DNA from: Marinovum sp048263515
GTDB lineage: Bacteria > Pseudomonadota > Alphaproteobacteria > Rhodobacterales > Rhodobacteraceae
DNA length: 64,000 bases
Assembly (NCBI RefSeq): GCF_048263515.1
Contig: NZ_JBLXEC010000002.1
Coordinates: 310,001 to 374,000, forward strand
Direction: 5' to 3'
The first letter of the stretch is position 1; each line of letters opens with the position of its first letter. The notes under the pieces are model-generated. The model made no database searches, had not been told where the DNA came from, and saw only the letters and a program-made list of their open reading frames with translations. The position numbers and the translations under genes were made by a program. This document shows, one piece after another, positions 24,548 through 33,048 of this stretch.

Positions 24548-25171
24548 TCAGCCGTCCCTGGGCATCAGCGCGTTGTCGAGCTCGACCGCGCGCATGGCCG
24601 CGGGGCGGCTGCCCAGCCGCTTGGCGTAATCGGCAAAGCCGGGGCGTTCCGGCAGGGTGCCGAACTGCAGCCCGAACTGGATCTGCGCGCCGACATAGAC
24701 ATCGGCCGCGGTGAAGCGCGTGCCGCAGACATGCGGCCGCCCGTCGGCCAGCATCGCCGCCAGCGCATCGGCCACCATGTCGAGACTGCCATAGCCCGCC
24801 CGGCCGCGCGCCTCTGGCGTGTCGGGCAGCTCGAAGCCGAAGGCGGCATTGGTGATCGCGGCCTCTCCAGGCCCCGCCGCCAAGAACATCCAGCGGAAGA
24901 AATCGGCGTGTTCGCCCGGTTCCGGCGCAAGTCCCGCCTCGGGAAAGGCCATGGCGAGATAGGCGCAGATCGCCGCCGCCTCGGTCACCACCTGGCCGTC
25001 ATGCACGATGGTCGGCACCTTGCCCATCGGGTTAAGCGCCAGAAAGGCCGGCGACTTCATCTCGGGGCCGTAGGCCAGCACCTTTGTTTCATAGGGCGCG
25101 CCCACCTCCTCGAGCATCCAGCGGGCAATGCGGCCGCGCGACATCGGGTTGGTGTAGAAAACAAGTTCCAT
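24548..25171 (-). CDS. Glutathione S-transferase family protein
   Basis: 207 residues from ATG 25171 (MELVFYTNPMSRGRIARWML). The N-terminal thioredoxin-like fold has the glutathione-contact segment GKVPTIVHDGQVVTEAAAICAYLA, and the C-terminal all-alpha domain contains RFTAADVYVGAQIQ (GST_C N-capping region). Catalytic Ser/Tyr identity is uncertain; NPMSRGR suggests a Ser. The substrate is unknown. The gene lies antisense between choX and choW, which are otherwise one transcription unit in related loci, so its transcription could interfere with choWV or it may be a later insertion. Confidence 0.88.
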   Translation of the reverse strand: MELVFYTNPMSRGRIARWMLEEVGAPYETKVLAYGPEMKSPAFLALNPMGKVPTIVHDGQVVTEAAAICAYLAMAFPEAGLAPEPGEHADFFRWMFLAAGPGEAAITNAAFGFELPDTPEARGRAGYGSLDMVADALAAMLADGRPHVCGTRFTAADVYVGAQIQFGLQFGTLPERPGFADYAKRLGSRPAAMRAVELDNALMPRDG

Positions 25172-25242
25172 CGGAAAACTCCCTGCGGGTTGGAGGAAAC
25201 AGTGACAGCACACAGAACATTCGGCAACCGGGAGAGCGACAG

Positions 25243-26076
25243 ATGGACTGGCTGACCGAAAACAAGATCCCCGTCGGCAAATCGGCGGCCTGGGTCTTCG
25301 ACCTGATGCAGACCTACGGCGCGTGGTTCTTCGACGCGCTGTCGGATGCCATGGACGCGATGATCGAGGGCATCCTCTGGGTGCTGCAGACGCCGCATCC
25401 GCTGCTGATCATTGCCTGCTTCGCGGCGCTGACCTGGGTGTTGCACCGCAGCTGGAAGATCACGCTCTTCATCGTCCTGGGCTTTCTCTTCATCCTCAAT
25501 CAGGGCTACTGGGAAGAGACCACCGAGAGCCTGACGCTGGTGCTGTCGGCCTGCGTGGTCTGCATGGGGGTGGGCGTGCCCATAGGCATCGCCGTGGCGC
25601 ACAGGCCCAGGCTCTATGCCTGGATGCGGCCGGTTCTGGACCTGATGCAGACCCTGCCGACCTTTGTCTATCTCATTCCGGCGATTGTGTTTTTCGGCAT
25701 CGGCATGGTGCCCGGCCTGATCGCCACCGTGATCTTCGTCGTGCCGGCGCCGATCCGGTTGACGCATCTGGGCGTGACCTCGACCCCCGATGCGCTGCTC
25801 GAGGCGGCGGATGCCTTTGGCGCCACCGGCTGGCAGAAGCTGGTCAAGGTCGAGCTGCCTTATGCCTTTCCGCAGATCATGGCCGGGCTGAACCAGACGA
25901 TCATGTTGTCGCTGTCGATGGTGGTGATCGCGGCACTGGTCGGGGCCGACGGGCTGGGCGTGCCGGTGGTGCGCGCGCTCAATCAGGTGAACACCTCGCT
26001 GGGGTTTGAATCGGGCTTCGTCATCGTTGTCGTGGCCATCATGCTGGACCGGATGCTGAGGGTGGATCGCAAATGA
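25243..26076 (+). CDS. choW: Choline ABC transporter permease
   Basis: 277 residues from ATG 25243 (GGGAG 8-10 bases upstream). A hydrophilic N-terminal ~45 residues leads to about six or seven membrane helices. The BPD_transp_1 EAA loop is EAADAFGATGWQKLVKVELPYAF, and DLMQTLPTFVYLIPAIVFFGIG and NQTIMLSLSMVVIAALVGA are hallmarks of ProW/OpuAB/ChoW permeases. It forms the channel of the choline importer with ChoV. Its stop overlaps choV by 4 bases. Confidence 0.93.
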   Translation: MDWLTENKIPVGKSAAWVFDLMQTYGAWFFDALSDAMDAMIEGILWVLQTPHPLLIIACFAALTWVLHRSWKITLFIVLGFLFILNQGYWEETTESLTLVLSACVVCMGVGVPIGIAVAHRPRLYAWMRPVLDLMQTLPTFVYLIPAIVFFGIGMVPGLIATVIFVVPAPIRLTHLGVTSTPDALLEAADAFGATGWQKLVKVELPYAFPQIMAGLNQTIMLSLSMVVIAALVGADGLGVPVVRALNQVNTSLGFESGFVIVVVAIMLDRMLRVDRK

Positions 26077-27110
26077 CCGAACCAAGGAAAAACGCCGTCG
26101 AGTTCGACAATGTCTCCATCGTCTTCGGCAATCATCCCGAAGAGGCGCTGCCCCTGATGGACAAGGGCAGGGACCGCGCCGAGATCCAGCAGCAGACCGG
26201 CCAGGTGCTGGGCGTGCACAACTGCCGCATCGACGTGAAGGAGGGCGAGATCCTCGTGCTTATGGGCCTCTCGGGCTCGGGCAAGTCGACGCTGCTGCGC
26301 GCGGTCAACGGGTTGAACCCGGTGGCGCGGGGCCAGGTCCGGCTGCGCTGCGGCGAGGAGATGGTCGATGTCACACATGCCGACCGCCAGACCCTGCGCG
26401 ACCTGCGGCTCAGGCATGTGGCCATGGTGTTCCAGCAGTTCGGCCTGCTGCCCTGGCGCACGGTGCGCGACAACGTGGTGCTGGGGCTCGAGCTGGGCGG
26501 CATGAGCCGCACCGACCGCAATGCCCAGGCCGAGGAAGAGCTGGCGCTGGTGGGGCTGGCGGACTGGGCCGACCGCAAGGTCGGCGAGCTCTCGGGCGGG
26601 ATGCAGCAGCGCGTGGGCCTGGCGCGGGCCTTTGCCACCAAGGCGCCGGTCTTGTTGATGGACGAGCCCTTCAGCGCGCTCGATCCGCTGATCCGCACCC
26701 GTTTGCAGGACGAACTGCTGGACCTGCAGCAACGCCTTGGCCGCACGATCATCTTTGTCAGCCACGATCTCGACGAGGCCTTCAAGATCGGCGACCGCAT
26801 CGCCATCATGGAGGGCGGGCGGATCGTGCAATGCGGCACTCCGCGCGAGATCTTCTCGAACCCTGCCACCGAGTATGTCGCCGAGTTCGTGGCCCACATG
26901 AACCCGCTGGGTGTGCTCTGCGCCCGCGACATGATGGAGCCCGGCAGCGGCGACGGCCCCCAGGTCGCGCCCGGGACGCCGATCAACGACCTAGTGCAGA
27001 TGTTCTCCGACAACGTCTCGCGGATCACCGTCACCGACGACGGCGAGGCGCTGGGCGTGATCACCCGCGACAGCCTGCTGCAACGCCTGGCCCAGACGAT
27101 GCCGGGGTGA
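26073..27110 (+). CDS. choV: Choline ABC transporter ATP-binding protein
   Basis: 345 residues. Walker A is GLSGSGKSTLLRAVNG, the Q loop is MVFQQFGLLPWRTV, the signature is ELSGGMQQRVGLARA, Walker B is VLLMDEPFSALDP, and the switch His is in FVSHDLDEA. The long N-terminal part before Walker A (DKGRDRAEIQQQTGQVLGVH) and the C-terminal extension (VSRITVTDDGEALGVITRDS, a short CBS-like tail) match ChoV/ProV ATPases, where the tail can sense ionic strength. It powers ChoXW. Confidence 0.94.
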   Translation: MTEPRKNAVEFDNVSIVFGNHPEEALPLMDKGRDRAEIQQQTGQVLGVHNCRIDVKEGEILVLMGLSGSGKSTLLRAVNGLNPVARGQVRLRCGEEMVDVTHADRQTLRDLRLRHVAMVFQQFGLLPWRTVRDNVVLGLELGGMSRTDRNAQAEEELALVGLADWADRKVGELSGGMQQRVGLARAFATKAPVLLMDEPFSALDPLIRTRLQDELLDLQQRLGRTIIFVSHDLDEAFKIGDRIAIMEGGRIVQCGTPREIFSNPATEYVAEFVAHMNPLGVLCARDMMEPGSGDGPQVAPGTPINDLVQMFSDNVSRITVTDDGEALGVITRDSLLQRLAQTMPG

Positions 27111-27118
27111 GGCAGGTG

Positions 27119-27706
27119 ACGTCCCGGACGTGATCCGGGACCTCTCGCGATGCGGCAAGGCCAGGAGTTCGCGTCCCGGACTCGATCCGGGACCTCTCCT
27201 GCGCCCGCCCTATACCCCGAGCCGCGCCGTCGCCGGGCCGCGGTACGGCGATGCATCGATCGTTCTGCTCACTTTATCCCCGCCACTGGCGCGCTTTGAA
27301 TAAACGATGCTTTTACGTCACCCAATCGCCGTGCCGATGGGGCGGCCCGGCGATGGCGCGGCAGCCTGCGGCCTTGTTCCGCGCCTTGGAGGGATAGTCC
27401 AAGGCTTGTCCGAAAGCGCCTCACGTCCCGGACTTGATCCGGGACCTCACCCTTCACCGCCGACCCCAAGCCGTGCCATCGGCGGGCCGCGGTGCGGCGA
27501 TGCACCGGTTGGTCTGCTCGCTTTATCCCCGCCACTTGCGCGCTTTGAATGAGCGCTGCGCCCACGTCACCCAATCGCCGTGCCGAGTGGGCGGCCCGGC
27601 GATGGCGCGGCGGCCTTCGGCCTTGTTCCGCGCCTTGGTGGGATAGTCCAAGGCTTGTCGGAAAGCTCCACACGTCCCGGACTTGATCCGGGACCTCTCA
27701 CGTCGA
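27119..27706. repeat. Intergenic repeat block with 249-bp tandem period
   Basis: The 618-bp gap between convergent choV and cysG holds two half-copies of the REP-like arm (27119-27147 and 27172-27200), then two imperfect ~249-bp units (about 27215-27457 and 27464-27706). Each unit contains CTTTATCCCCGCCACT, CGTCACCCAATCGCCGTGCC (27316 and 27565), GCGGCCCGGCGATGGCGCGG, GATAGTCCAAGGCTTGTC and a terminal CGTCCCGGACTTGATCCGGG. No gene is supported here. Confidence 0.82.
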
Positions 27707-27728
27707 AAGTCCGCAAGCGCTCAGCTCC

Positions 27729-29111
27729 TCACGCCGACAGCGCCACCGGCATCTCCACTGCCTTCGGCCAGGTGATCAGCAGCACCGCCACCCCCGTCAC
27801 CGCATGCGCCTCCAGGCAGTCCGTCAGCCCGTCTAGGCGGCAGCGCAGCTGTCGTTCGCCGGGCTTCGAGACCTCGACCGCCACGGTCACATCAGCCGCG
27901 CCGGGCAAGCCCCGCGCCAGCAAGCCGTCGACGATCCGCGCCGATTGCCGCACCGCCATGTAAAGCGCCAGCGTCGTGCCCGGTTGGGCGTGGCGGGCGC
28001 AGTCGGGCAGGGGGTCGTCGTCGCGGCAGGTGCCGGTGGTCAGCACCAGCGTGTCGGACACCCCGCGCGAGGTCAGCGACCGCCCGGCACTGGCCGCCGC
28101 GGCGCAGGCGGCGGTGATGCCTGGCACGATCTCGACCGGGATGCCCGCGTCAGAGGCTGCCTCGAGCTCTTCGGTCGCCCGGCCGAAAATGCCGGGATCG
28201 CCGCTTTTCAGCCGCACCACCCGCTGCCCTTTCAGCGCCGCCGCCACGATCACCGCGTTGATCCGGTTCTGCGGCCAGGCATGGGCGCCCACCACCTTGC
28301 CGACATAGACCCGCTCGGCATCGCGCCGCGCCAACTCGAGAATCTCGGTATCGACCAGCCGGTCATAGAAGATCACATCCGCCTCCTGCAACCGCTGCAC
28401 CGCGCGCAGGGTCAGCAGGTCGCGCGCACCGGGGCCGGCGCCGACCAAGGCGATGGAGCCGGTGGTCTCGGCCCCCGGTGCGCGGCCCTGCGAGATCGCG
28501 GTTTTCAGTGCCTGCGCCGCCTCACGCTCGGCGCCGCGGGTCCAGGCCCGGCGCGGCGCATCGGCGAAGACCCAGGCCCAGAAGGCGCGCCTTTGCGCCG
28601 GGGCCACGCGCTGCGCCACGGCGCTGCGCATCCGGCCGGCCAGAGCGGCCAGACCGCCGAGGTTGGGCGTCAGCATCTCTTCCACTTGCGTCTTGATCTG
28701 CCGCGCCAGCACCGGCGCGGTGCCTTCGGTCCCGATCGCCACCACCACCGGGTCGCGGTCGACCAGCGAGGGCGTTGTCAGGTCGCAGAGATCAGGCCGG
28801 TCGACGACGTTGACCGGGCAGCCGCCGGCCTTGGCCAGCGCATGCAGCGCCGCGTCGAGGCCCGGGCAGCCGGTGGCGACAAAGCCCATCGCCGCGCCCT
28901 CGAACAGCGCCGGGGTGATCGGGCCTGCGTGCTGCATGGCGCGGCCTTCACCCACCAGAGCGGCCAGTTCGGCGTCAAGCTCTGGCGCGGCCAGCACCAG
29001 CGTCGCGTCGGTCTTGAGCATCAGCCGCGCCTTCTGCGCCGCCTGTTCGCCGCCGCCGCAGATCACCACCCGGCGGCCGGTGGTGCGGATGAACATGGGA
29101 AAGCTTTTCAT
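27729..29111 (-). CDS. cysG: Siroheme synthase (uroporphyrin-III C-methyltransferase / precorrin-2 dehydrogenase / ferrochelatase)
   Basis: 460 residues. The N-terminal dehydrogenase/ferrochelatase half starts RRVVICGGGEQAAQKARLML (NAD site), followed by the dimerisation segment NLGGLAALAGRMRSAVAQRV. The C-terminal SUMT half has GSIALVGAGPGARDLLTLRA, VIFYDRLVD, VVRLKSGDPGIFGRATEE and VPGITAACAAAASAG. It makes siroheme for the nitrite reductase encoded upstream and is the last gene of the nitrate operon. The first Gly-rich motif has GGGEQ instead of the more common GGGxVA, which is typical of roseobacter proteins. Confidence 0.94.
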   Translation of the reverse strand: MKSFPMFIRTTGRRVVICGGGEQAAQKARLMLKTDATLVLAAPELDAELAALVGEGRAMQHAGPITPALFEGAAMGFVATGCPGLDAALHALAKAGGCPVNVVDRPDLCDLTTPSLVDRDPVVVAIGTEGTAPVLARQIKTQVEEMLTPNLGGLAALAGRMRSAVAQRVAPAQRRAFWAWVFADAPRRAWTRGAEREAAQALKTAISQGRAPGAETTGSIALVGAGPGARDLLTLRAVQRLQEADVIFYDRLVDTEILELARRDAERVYVGKVVGAHAWPQNRINAVIVAAALKGQRVVRLKSGDPGIFGRATEELEAASDAGIPVEIVPGITAACAAAASAGRSLTSRGVSDTLVLTTGTCRDDDPLPDCARHAQPGTTLALYMAVRQSARIVDGLLARGLPGAADVTVAVEVSKPGERQLRCRLDGLTDCLEAHAVTGVAVLLITWPKAVEMPVALSA

Positions 29112-29138
29112 GTCGGTCTCCTGTCGGGCCGGGGTGTG

Positions 29139-30095
29139 TCAGGCGGCGCGGGCGCGGTGGCGCCCGGTCCAGAGCGAATGTGCGAGGTCTTCGGCGCGCG
29201 AATGGCCCAGGGTCTCCAGCGCCAGCGCTGCGGTGCCTGTGACGATGGCGGTGGCAAAGGCATCGTCGCGCTCGCCGGCCCAGAGCGCGGCGAGATGCGC
29301 CGGGTCGGTATCGCCATCGTCCAGCCGCCGGGTCTCGTCGCAGAGCGCCGGGGCCACGCCCTGCCAACTCGCGCCATTGCGCAGCCCAAAGGTGGCGATC
29401 TCCTTGCCGACGTGGCGCTCGAACTCGCCGCCGCCGCCCTTGATGACGGTTTGGCGTTTCAGCCCGAGATGCTGCGCTGCCTCGGTCTGCAAGCCGCGAT
29501 AGGACGGGTGAAACACCCCCTGAACCGAGGCCGCCGCGCCGCCGGGGTTGAACATCCGGCAGACAGTGTTGACGCAGGAGCGCAGGCTCAGCACGTCGCG
29601 CAGCCTGAGCAGGGCAAAGAGCTGCGGCGAGAGGGTTTCCAGTGGCATATAGGCGATGCCGTGGGTGCCGAGAATTTGCTCGCATTCAGCAGGATCGGTG
29701 ACCGTGGCAATCTCTGCCGGGGCCAGGCCAGCACGCACCGCACCGTCACTGCCGTTGAAGCCGTGCATCAGCACCGAATGCCCGGCCCGCGCCACCAGCC
29801 GGGCCGAGAGCAGGAACCACGGCAAGCCGCGGGTGCGCCCGGCGGCGTAAGACGGCCAGTCGAGATCGGAGCGGGGCAGCGCCGGCAGGGCGGCGCAAGC
29901 GGCGCGGGCGAAGCCGGCGATTTCTTCCGGCGTCTCGCCTTTCATCCGCAGCAGCATCAGCAGCGCGCCTACGGCCTCGGGCGCGGCGTCACCGCGCAGC
30001 ATCAGCGTCATCGCCTCCTGCGCCTCGTCCAGCGTCAGCGAGCGCGACCGGCCCGGCCCGCGGCCGAGGATGCGGACATAAGGTGCAAGGCTCAT
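29139..30095 (-). CDS. TrpD2/YbiB-like protein (glycosyl/phosphoribosyl-transferase fold)
   Basis: 318 residues from ATG 30095. The N-terminal helical domain (LTLDEAQEAMTLMLRGDAAP, GALLMLLRMKGETPEEIAGF) and the glycosyltransferase-family-3 body (GHSVLMHGFNGSDGAVRAG, FALLRLRDVLSLRSCVNTVC) resemble anthranilate phosphoribosyltransferase. They lack a full PRPP site and match the TrpD2/YbiB branch, some members of which bind nucleic acid. Such genes recur in nitrate-assimilation clusters of this group and are usually labelled glycosyl transferase. Its role here is unknown; its place between nasA and cysG, overlapping nasA by 4 bases, implies co-expression. Confidence 0.85.
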   Translation of the reverse strand: MSLAPYVRILGRGPGRSRSLTLDEAQEAMTLMLRGDAAPEAVGALLMLLRMKGETPEEIAGFARAACAALPALPRSDLDWPSYAAGRTRGLPWFLLSARLVARAGHSVLMHGFNGSDGAVRAGLAPAEIATVTDPAECEQILGTHGIAYMPLETLSPQLFALLRLRDVLSLRSCVNTVCRMFNPGGAAASVQGVFHPSYRGLQTEAAQHLGLKRQTVIKGGGGEFERHVGKEIATFGLRNGASWQGVAPALCDETRRLDDGDTDPAHLAALWAGERDDAFATAIVTGTAALALETLGHSRAEDLAHSLWTGRHRARAA

Positions 30096-32716
30096 TCTGC
30101 GGCCTCCGGCGTGACACAGCGCGCCAGCAGATCGGCCAACTCGGGCCGGCAGGAGCCGCAGTTGGTGCCGGCGCCAAGCGCCGCGCCGATCGCCTCGACG
30201 CTCATCAGCCCCTGGGTCTCGATCGCAGTCAGGATGGTGTTCACCCCGACCGAGAAGCACGAGCAGAGCACCGGTCCGGGGTCCGGCTGGTCGGCGGGCG
30301 GGGCGCCGATGATTGCCTGCGGCGCCTCGGAGCCGGGCAGGGTCACCAGGTAGTCGCGCAGCACCGCCACCGGTTCCGGCGCGACGAAGAGCGCGGCGAT
30401 CAACTGACCCCGGTCGTAGAAGGCGAGGCGCGCGATGCCGCGGGCGCTGTCGATCACCGATTGCACCTCGGCTGTCTCCAGCCCGAAGAGCCGGCGGGCC
30501 TCGGCCTCCCAATCATCAATCGGCGCGGTGCCGGCCAGTTCGGCGCGAAAGCCCGAGGGCGTGCGGGCGCGGGCCCAATAGGCGCAGTCTGGCGCGAGGT
30601 CCGTCGAGGAGACGGCAAAGCCGTACCAGGCGGCCTCGAGCCGGGTGACCGCGACCACGCCGGCCTTGCTTTCGGGCTGGCCCGAAACCGGGTCGACCAC
30701 CGGCGCCACCAGCGCATCGATCCGGGCCGAGGGCGCGGTCTCGCCGGTCCAGTGGATCGGCGCAAAGACATCGCCGCGCTGCACGTCGGTGCTGATCCGG
30801 GCGCGCAGGATGGCACTGCCTTGCGGGCTCTCGACCTCGACCAGATCGGCCGGGCGCAGGCCGAGCCCGGCGGCATCGGCGGGATGGATGTCGAGGAAAG
30901 GCTCGGCCAGATGCGCCGAGAGTCGCGGCGACAACGCGGTGCGGGTCATCGTGTGCCACTGGTCACGAATGCGCCCGGTGTTGAGCCGGAAGGGATAGCG
31001 CGGCGCGCGTTTGGCCTCTGGCGGGCGGTGGCGCAGGGGCAGCATCTTGGCCCGGCCGCCCTCGTGGAAGAAAGCGCCATCGGCAAAGAAGCGGCCACCC
31101 TGCCGGGCCTCGGTCAGCGGCCAGCGGCTGGGGGCGAGGCGGTCGTAATCCGGGTCTTCCAGATCGCGCAGGGCCGAGATGTCGAAATCGCGGCCGAAGT
31201 AGCCGGCAATGCCCGACAGCGCGGCATATTCACGAAAGATCTCGGCCGGGCTTTGATAATCGAAAGCGGCGTGCCAGCCCATGCGACGGCCGACGTCGGC
31301 GAGGATGTCCCAGTCGGCGCGGGCCTGTCCCGGCGCCGGCAGAACGCTGCGCTGGCGGCTGATGGTGCGGTCGGAATTGGTGACGGTGCCGCTTTTCTCG
31401 CCCCAGGCGGCGGCGGGCAGCAGCACGTCGGCCAGCCGCGCGGTATCGGTCTCGGCGGTGATGTCCGAGACCACGGTGAACTCGCAGCCGGCAATGGCAT
31501 CGCGCACCGCATTGGCGTCGGGCAGGGTGACGGCGGGGTTGGTGTGGATGATCCAGAGCGCCTTGATCCGCCCGTCGCCCACCGCCTGGAACATGTCGAC
31601 GGCCTTGAGGCCCTGACGTTCGGGCATGGCCGGGGCCTGCCAGAATTCGCGCACGGCGGTGCGGTGGCTGGGGTTCTCGATGTCGAGGTGACAGGCCAGC
31701 ATGTTGGCCAGACCGCCGACCTCGCGCCCGCCCATGGCATTGGGCTGGCCGGTGACCGAAAACGGCCCGCAGCCCGGCGTGCCGATGCGGCCGGTGGCGA
31801 GGTGACAATTGAGGATGGCGTTGACCTTGTCGGCGCCGGCGCTCGACTGGTTCACACCTTGAGAAAACACGGTGACGACCTTGTCGTGCCGCAGCCAGAG
31901 CTTGCAGAAGGCGGCGCTCTCGGCCTCGCTCAGCCCGGTGACCGCGGCGTCATCGGCATAGGCCGCTTCGAGCGCAGCGTCGAAGCCGTCGACGTGGCGT
32001 AGGTAGTCCTTGTCAAAGGCACCGCCCTCGTAGATCTCGACCAGCAGCCGGTTGAAGAGCGCAACGTCGCTGCCCGATTGCAGCGCCAGATGCATGTCGG
32101 CGCCGTCGCAGCTGGCGGTGCGGCGCGGGTCGATGACGACGATTTTCGTGCCGCGCTTTGCCCGCGCGGCCAGCAGCCGCTGGTAGAGCACCGGGTGGCA
32201 CCAGGCGAGGTTCGACCCCACCAGCACCACCAGATCGGCCTCGTCGAGGTCCTCGTAGGTGCCGGGCACGGTGTCACTGCCGAAGGCGCGCTTGTGGCCG
32301 GCCACGGTCGAGGCCATGCAGAGCCGCGAGTTGGTGTCGATATTGGCCGAGCCGATGAAGCCTTTCATCAGCTTGTTGGCGACGTAGTAATCCTCGGTCA
32401 GAAGCTGGCCCGAGACGTAGAAGGCCACCGAATCCGGGCCGTGCCGCGCGATGGTGTCCGAGAACTTCTTGGCCACCAGATCAAGCGCGCTGTTCCAGCT
32501 GACCTCCTGGCCGCTGATCCTCGGTGCCAGCAGGCGGCCGGCGTGGCCGACGGTGTCCCCGAGCGCCGTCCCCTTGGAGCAGAGCTTGCCGCGATTGGCC
32601 GGGTGGTCCGGGTCGCCCCGGACCTCGAGCCCCCCGGTGCCGTCGGGGCGCAGCAGCACGCCGCAGCCCACCCCGCAATAGGGGCAGGTCGAGCGTGTCT
32701 CGCCTGCGGCGGCCAT
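30092..32716 (-). CDS. nasA: Assimilatory nitrate reductase, catalytic subunit
   Basis: 874 residues from ATG 32716, which overlaps the nirD stop and has GGAG 6 bases upstream. The [4Fe-4S] ligands are Cys11, Cys14, Cys18 (STCPYCGVGCGV) and Cys46 (GKLCSKG). The molybdopterin (bis-MGD) domain follows with NIDTNSRLCMAS (Cys Mo ligand), GTKIVVIDPRRTASC and FSVTGQPNAMGGREVGGLAN. The C-terminal molybdopterin-binding domain starts near FRLNTGRIRDQWHTMTRT. A BFD-like [2Fe-2S] tail (VLCSCFSVG and TNCGSCRPEL) is present, as in Klebsiella NasA-type enzymes. It reduces nitrate to nitrite in the cytoplasm; the electron donor is not encoded as a separate NasB here. Confidence 0.95.
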   Translation of the reverse strand: MAAAGETRSTCPYCGVGCGVLLRPDGTGGLEVRGDPDHPANRGKLCSKGTALGDTVGHAGRLLAPRISGQEVSWNSALDLVAKKFSDTIARHGPDSVAFYVSGQLLTEDYYVANKLMKGFIGSANIDTNSRLCMASTVAGHKRAFGSDTVPGTYEDLDEADLVVLVGSNLAWCHPVLYQRLLAARAKRGTKIVVIDPRRTASCDGADMHLALQSGSDVALFNRLLVEIYEGGAFDKDYLRHVDGFDAALEAAYADDAAVTGLSEAESAAFCKLWLRHDKVVTVFSQGVNQSSAGADKVNAILNCHLATGRIGTPGCGPFSVTGQPNAMGGREVGGLANMLACHLDIENPSHRTAVREFWQAPAMPERQGLKAVDMFQAVGDGRIKALWIIHTNPAVTLPDANAVRDAIAGCEFTVVSDITAETDTARLADVLLPAAAWGEKSGTVTNSDRTISRQRSVLPAPGQARADWDILADVGRRMGWHAAFDYQSPAEIFREYAALSGIAGYFGRDFDISALRDLEDPDYDRLAPSRWPLTEARQGGRFFADGAFFHEGGRAKMLPLRHRPPEAKRAPRYPFRLNTGRIRDQWHTMTRTALSPRLSAHLAEPFLDIHPADAAGLGLRPADLVEVESPQGSAILRARISTDVQRGDVFAPIHWTGETAPSARIDALVAPVVDPVSGQPESKAGVVAVTRLEAAWYGFAVSSTDLAPDCAYWARARTPSGFRAELAGTAPIDDWEAEARRLFGLETAEVQSVIDSARGIARLAFYDRGQLIAALFVAPEPVAVLRDYLVTLPGSEAPQAIIGAPPADQPDPGPVLCSCFSVGVNTILTAIETQGLMSVEAIGAALGAGTNCGSCRPELADLLARCVTPEAAE

Positions 32717-33048
32717 CACGCCGCGCTCCGCTGTGCCAGCCGGGTGGCGTCGATCAGGATGCGACCGGCCTCGACGCGCACCGGGTAGGTGGCGATGCGG
32801 CCCTCGTCGGCGCCCTGGGCCTCGCCGGTGTTGAGGTCGAACACCCAGTTGTGCAGCGGGCAGGTGACCGACTGGCCGTGCACGATGCCGTGGTTCAGCG
32901 GTCCGCCCTTGTGCGGGCAGCGGTCCGAGGTGGCAAAGACCTCATCCGGCGCGGTGCGGAACAGCGCCACGCAGCCGATCTTGGTCTTGAGCACCCGCGC
33001 GCCGCGCAGGGGGATGTCGTTGATGTCTCCGATATCAAGCCAGGTCAT
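32716..33048 (-). CDS. nirD: Nitrite reductase small subunit (Rieske-type)
   Basis: 110 residues from ATG 33048. SDRCPHKGGPLNHG and VTCPLHNWVFDLNTGEA supply the CxH and CxxH pattern of a Rieske [2Fe-2S] cluster, a full set here, whereas some NirD proteins lack the ligands. It pairs with NirB to reduce nitrite to ammonium. It overlaps nirB upstream by 4 bases and nasA downstream by 1 base. Confidence 0.93.
   Translation of the reverse strand: MTWLDIGDINDIPLRGARVLKTKIGCVALFRTAPDEVFATSDRCPHKGGPLNHGIVHGQSVTCPLHNWVFDLNTGEAQGADEGRIATYPVRVEAGRILIDATRLAQRSAA

Noticed and set aside
27119..27706. Insertion-sequence remnant or small genes
   Set aside because: No transposase frame, target-site duplication or terminal inverted repeats; the short frames are not conserved between the two tandem units.
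27945..30353. Very long open frame (802 codons) on the plus strand
   Set aside because: It lies antisense to cysG and the TrpD2-like gene, reads as a low-complexity Arg/Gly/Ala/His-rich chain, and has no recognisable domain. High GC makes stops rare on the opposite strand.
30083..32002. Long open frame (639 codons) opposite nasA
   Set aside because: Antisense shadow of a clearly recognised enzyme, with no motif or ribosome site.
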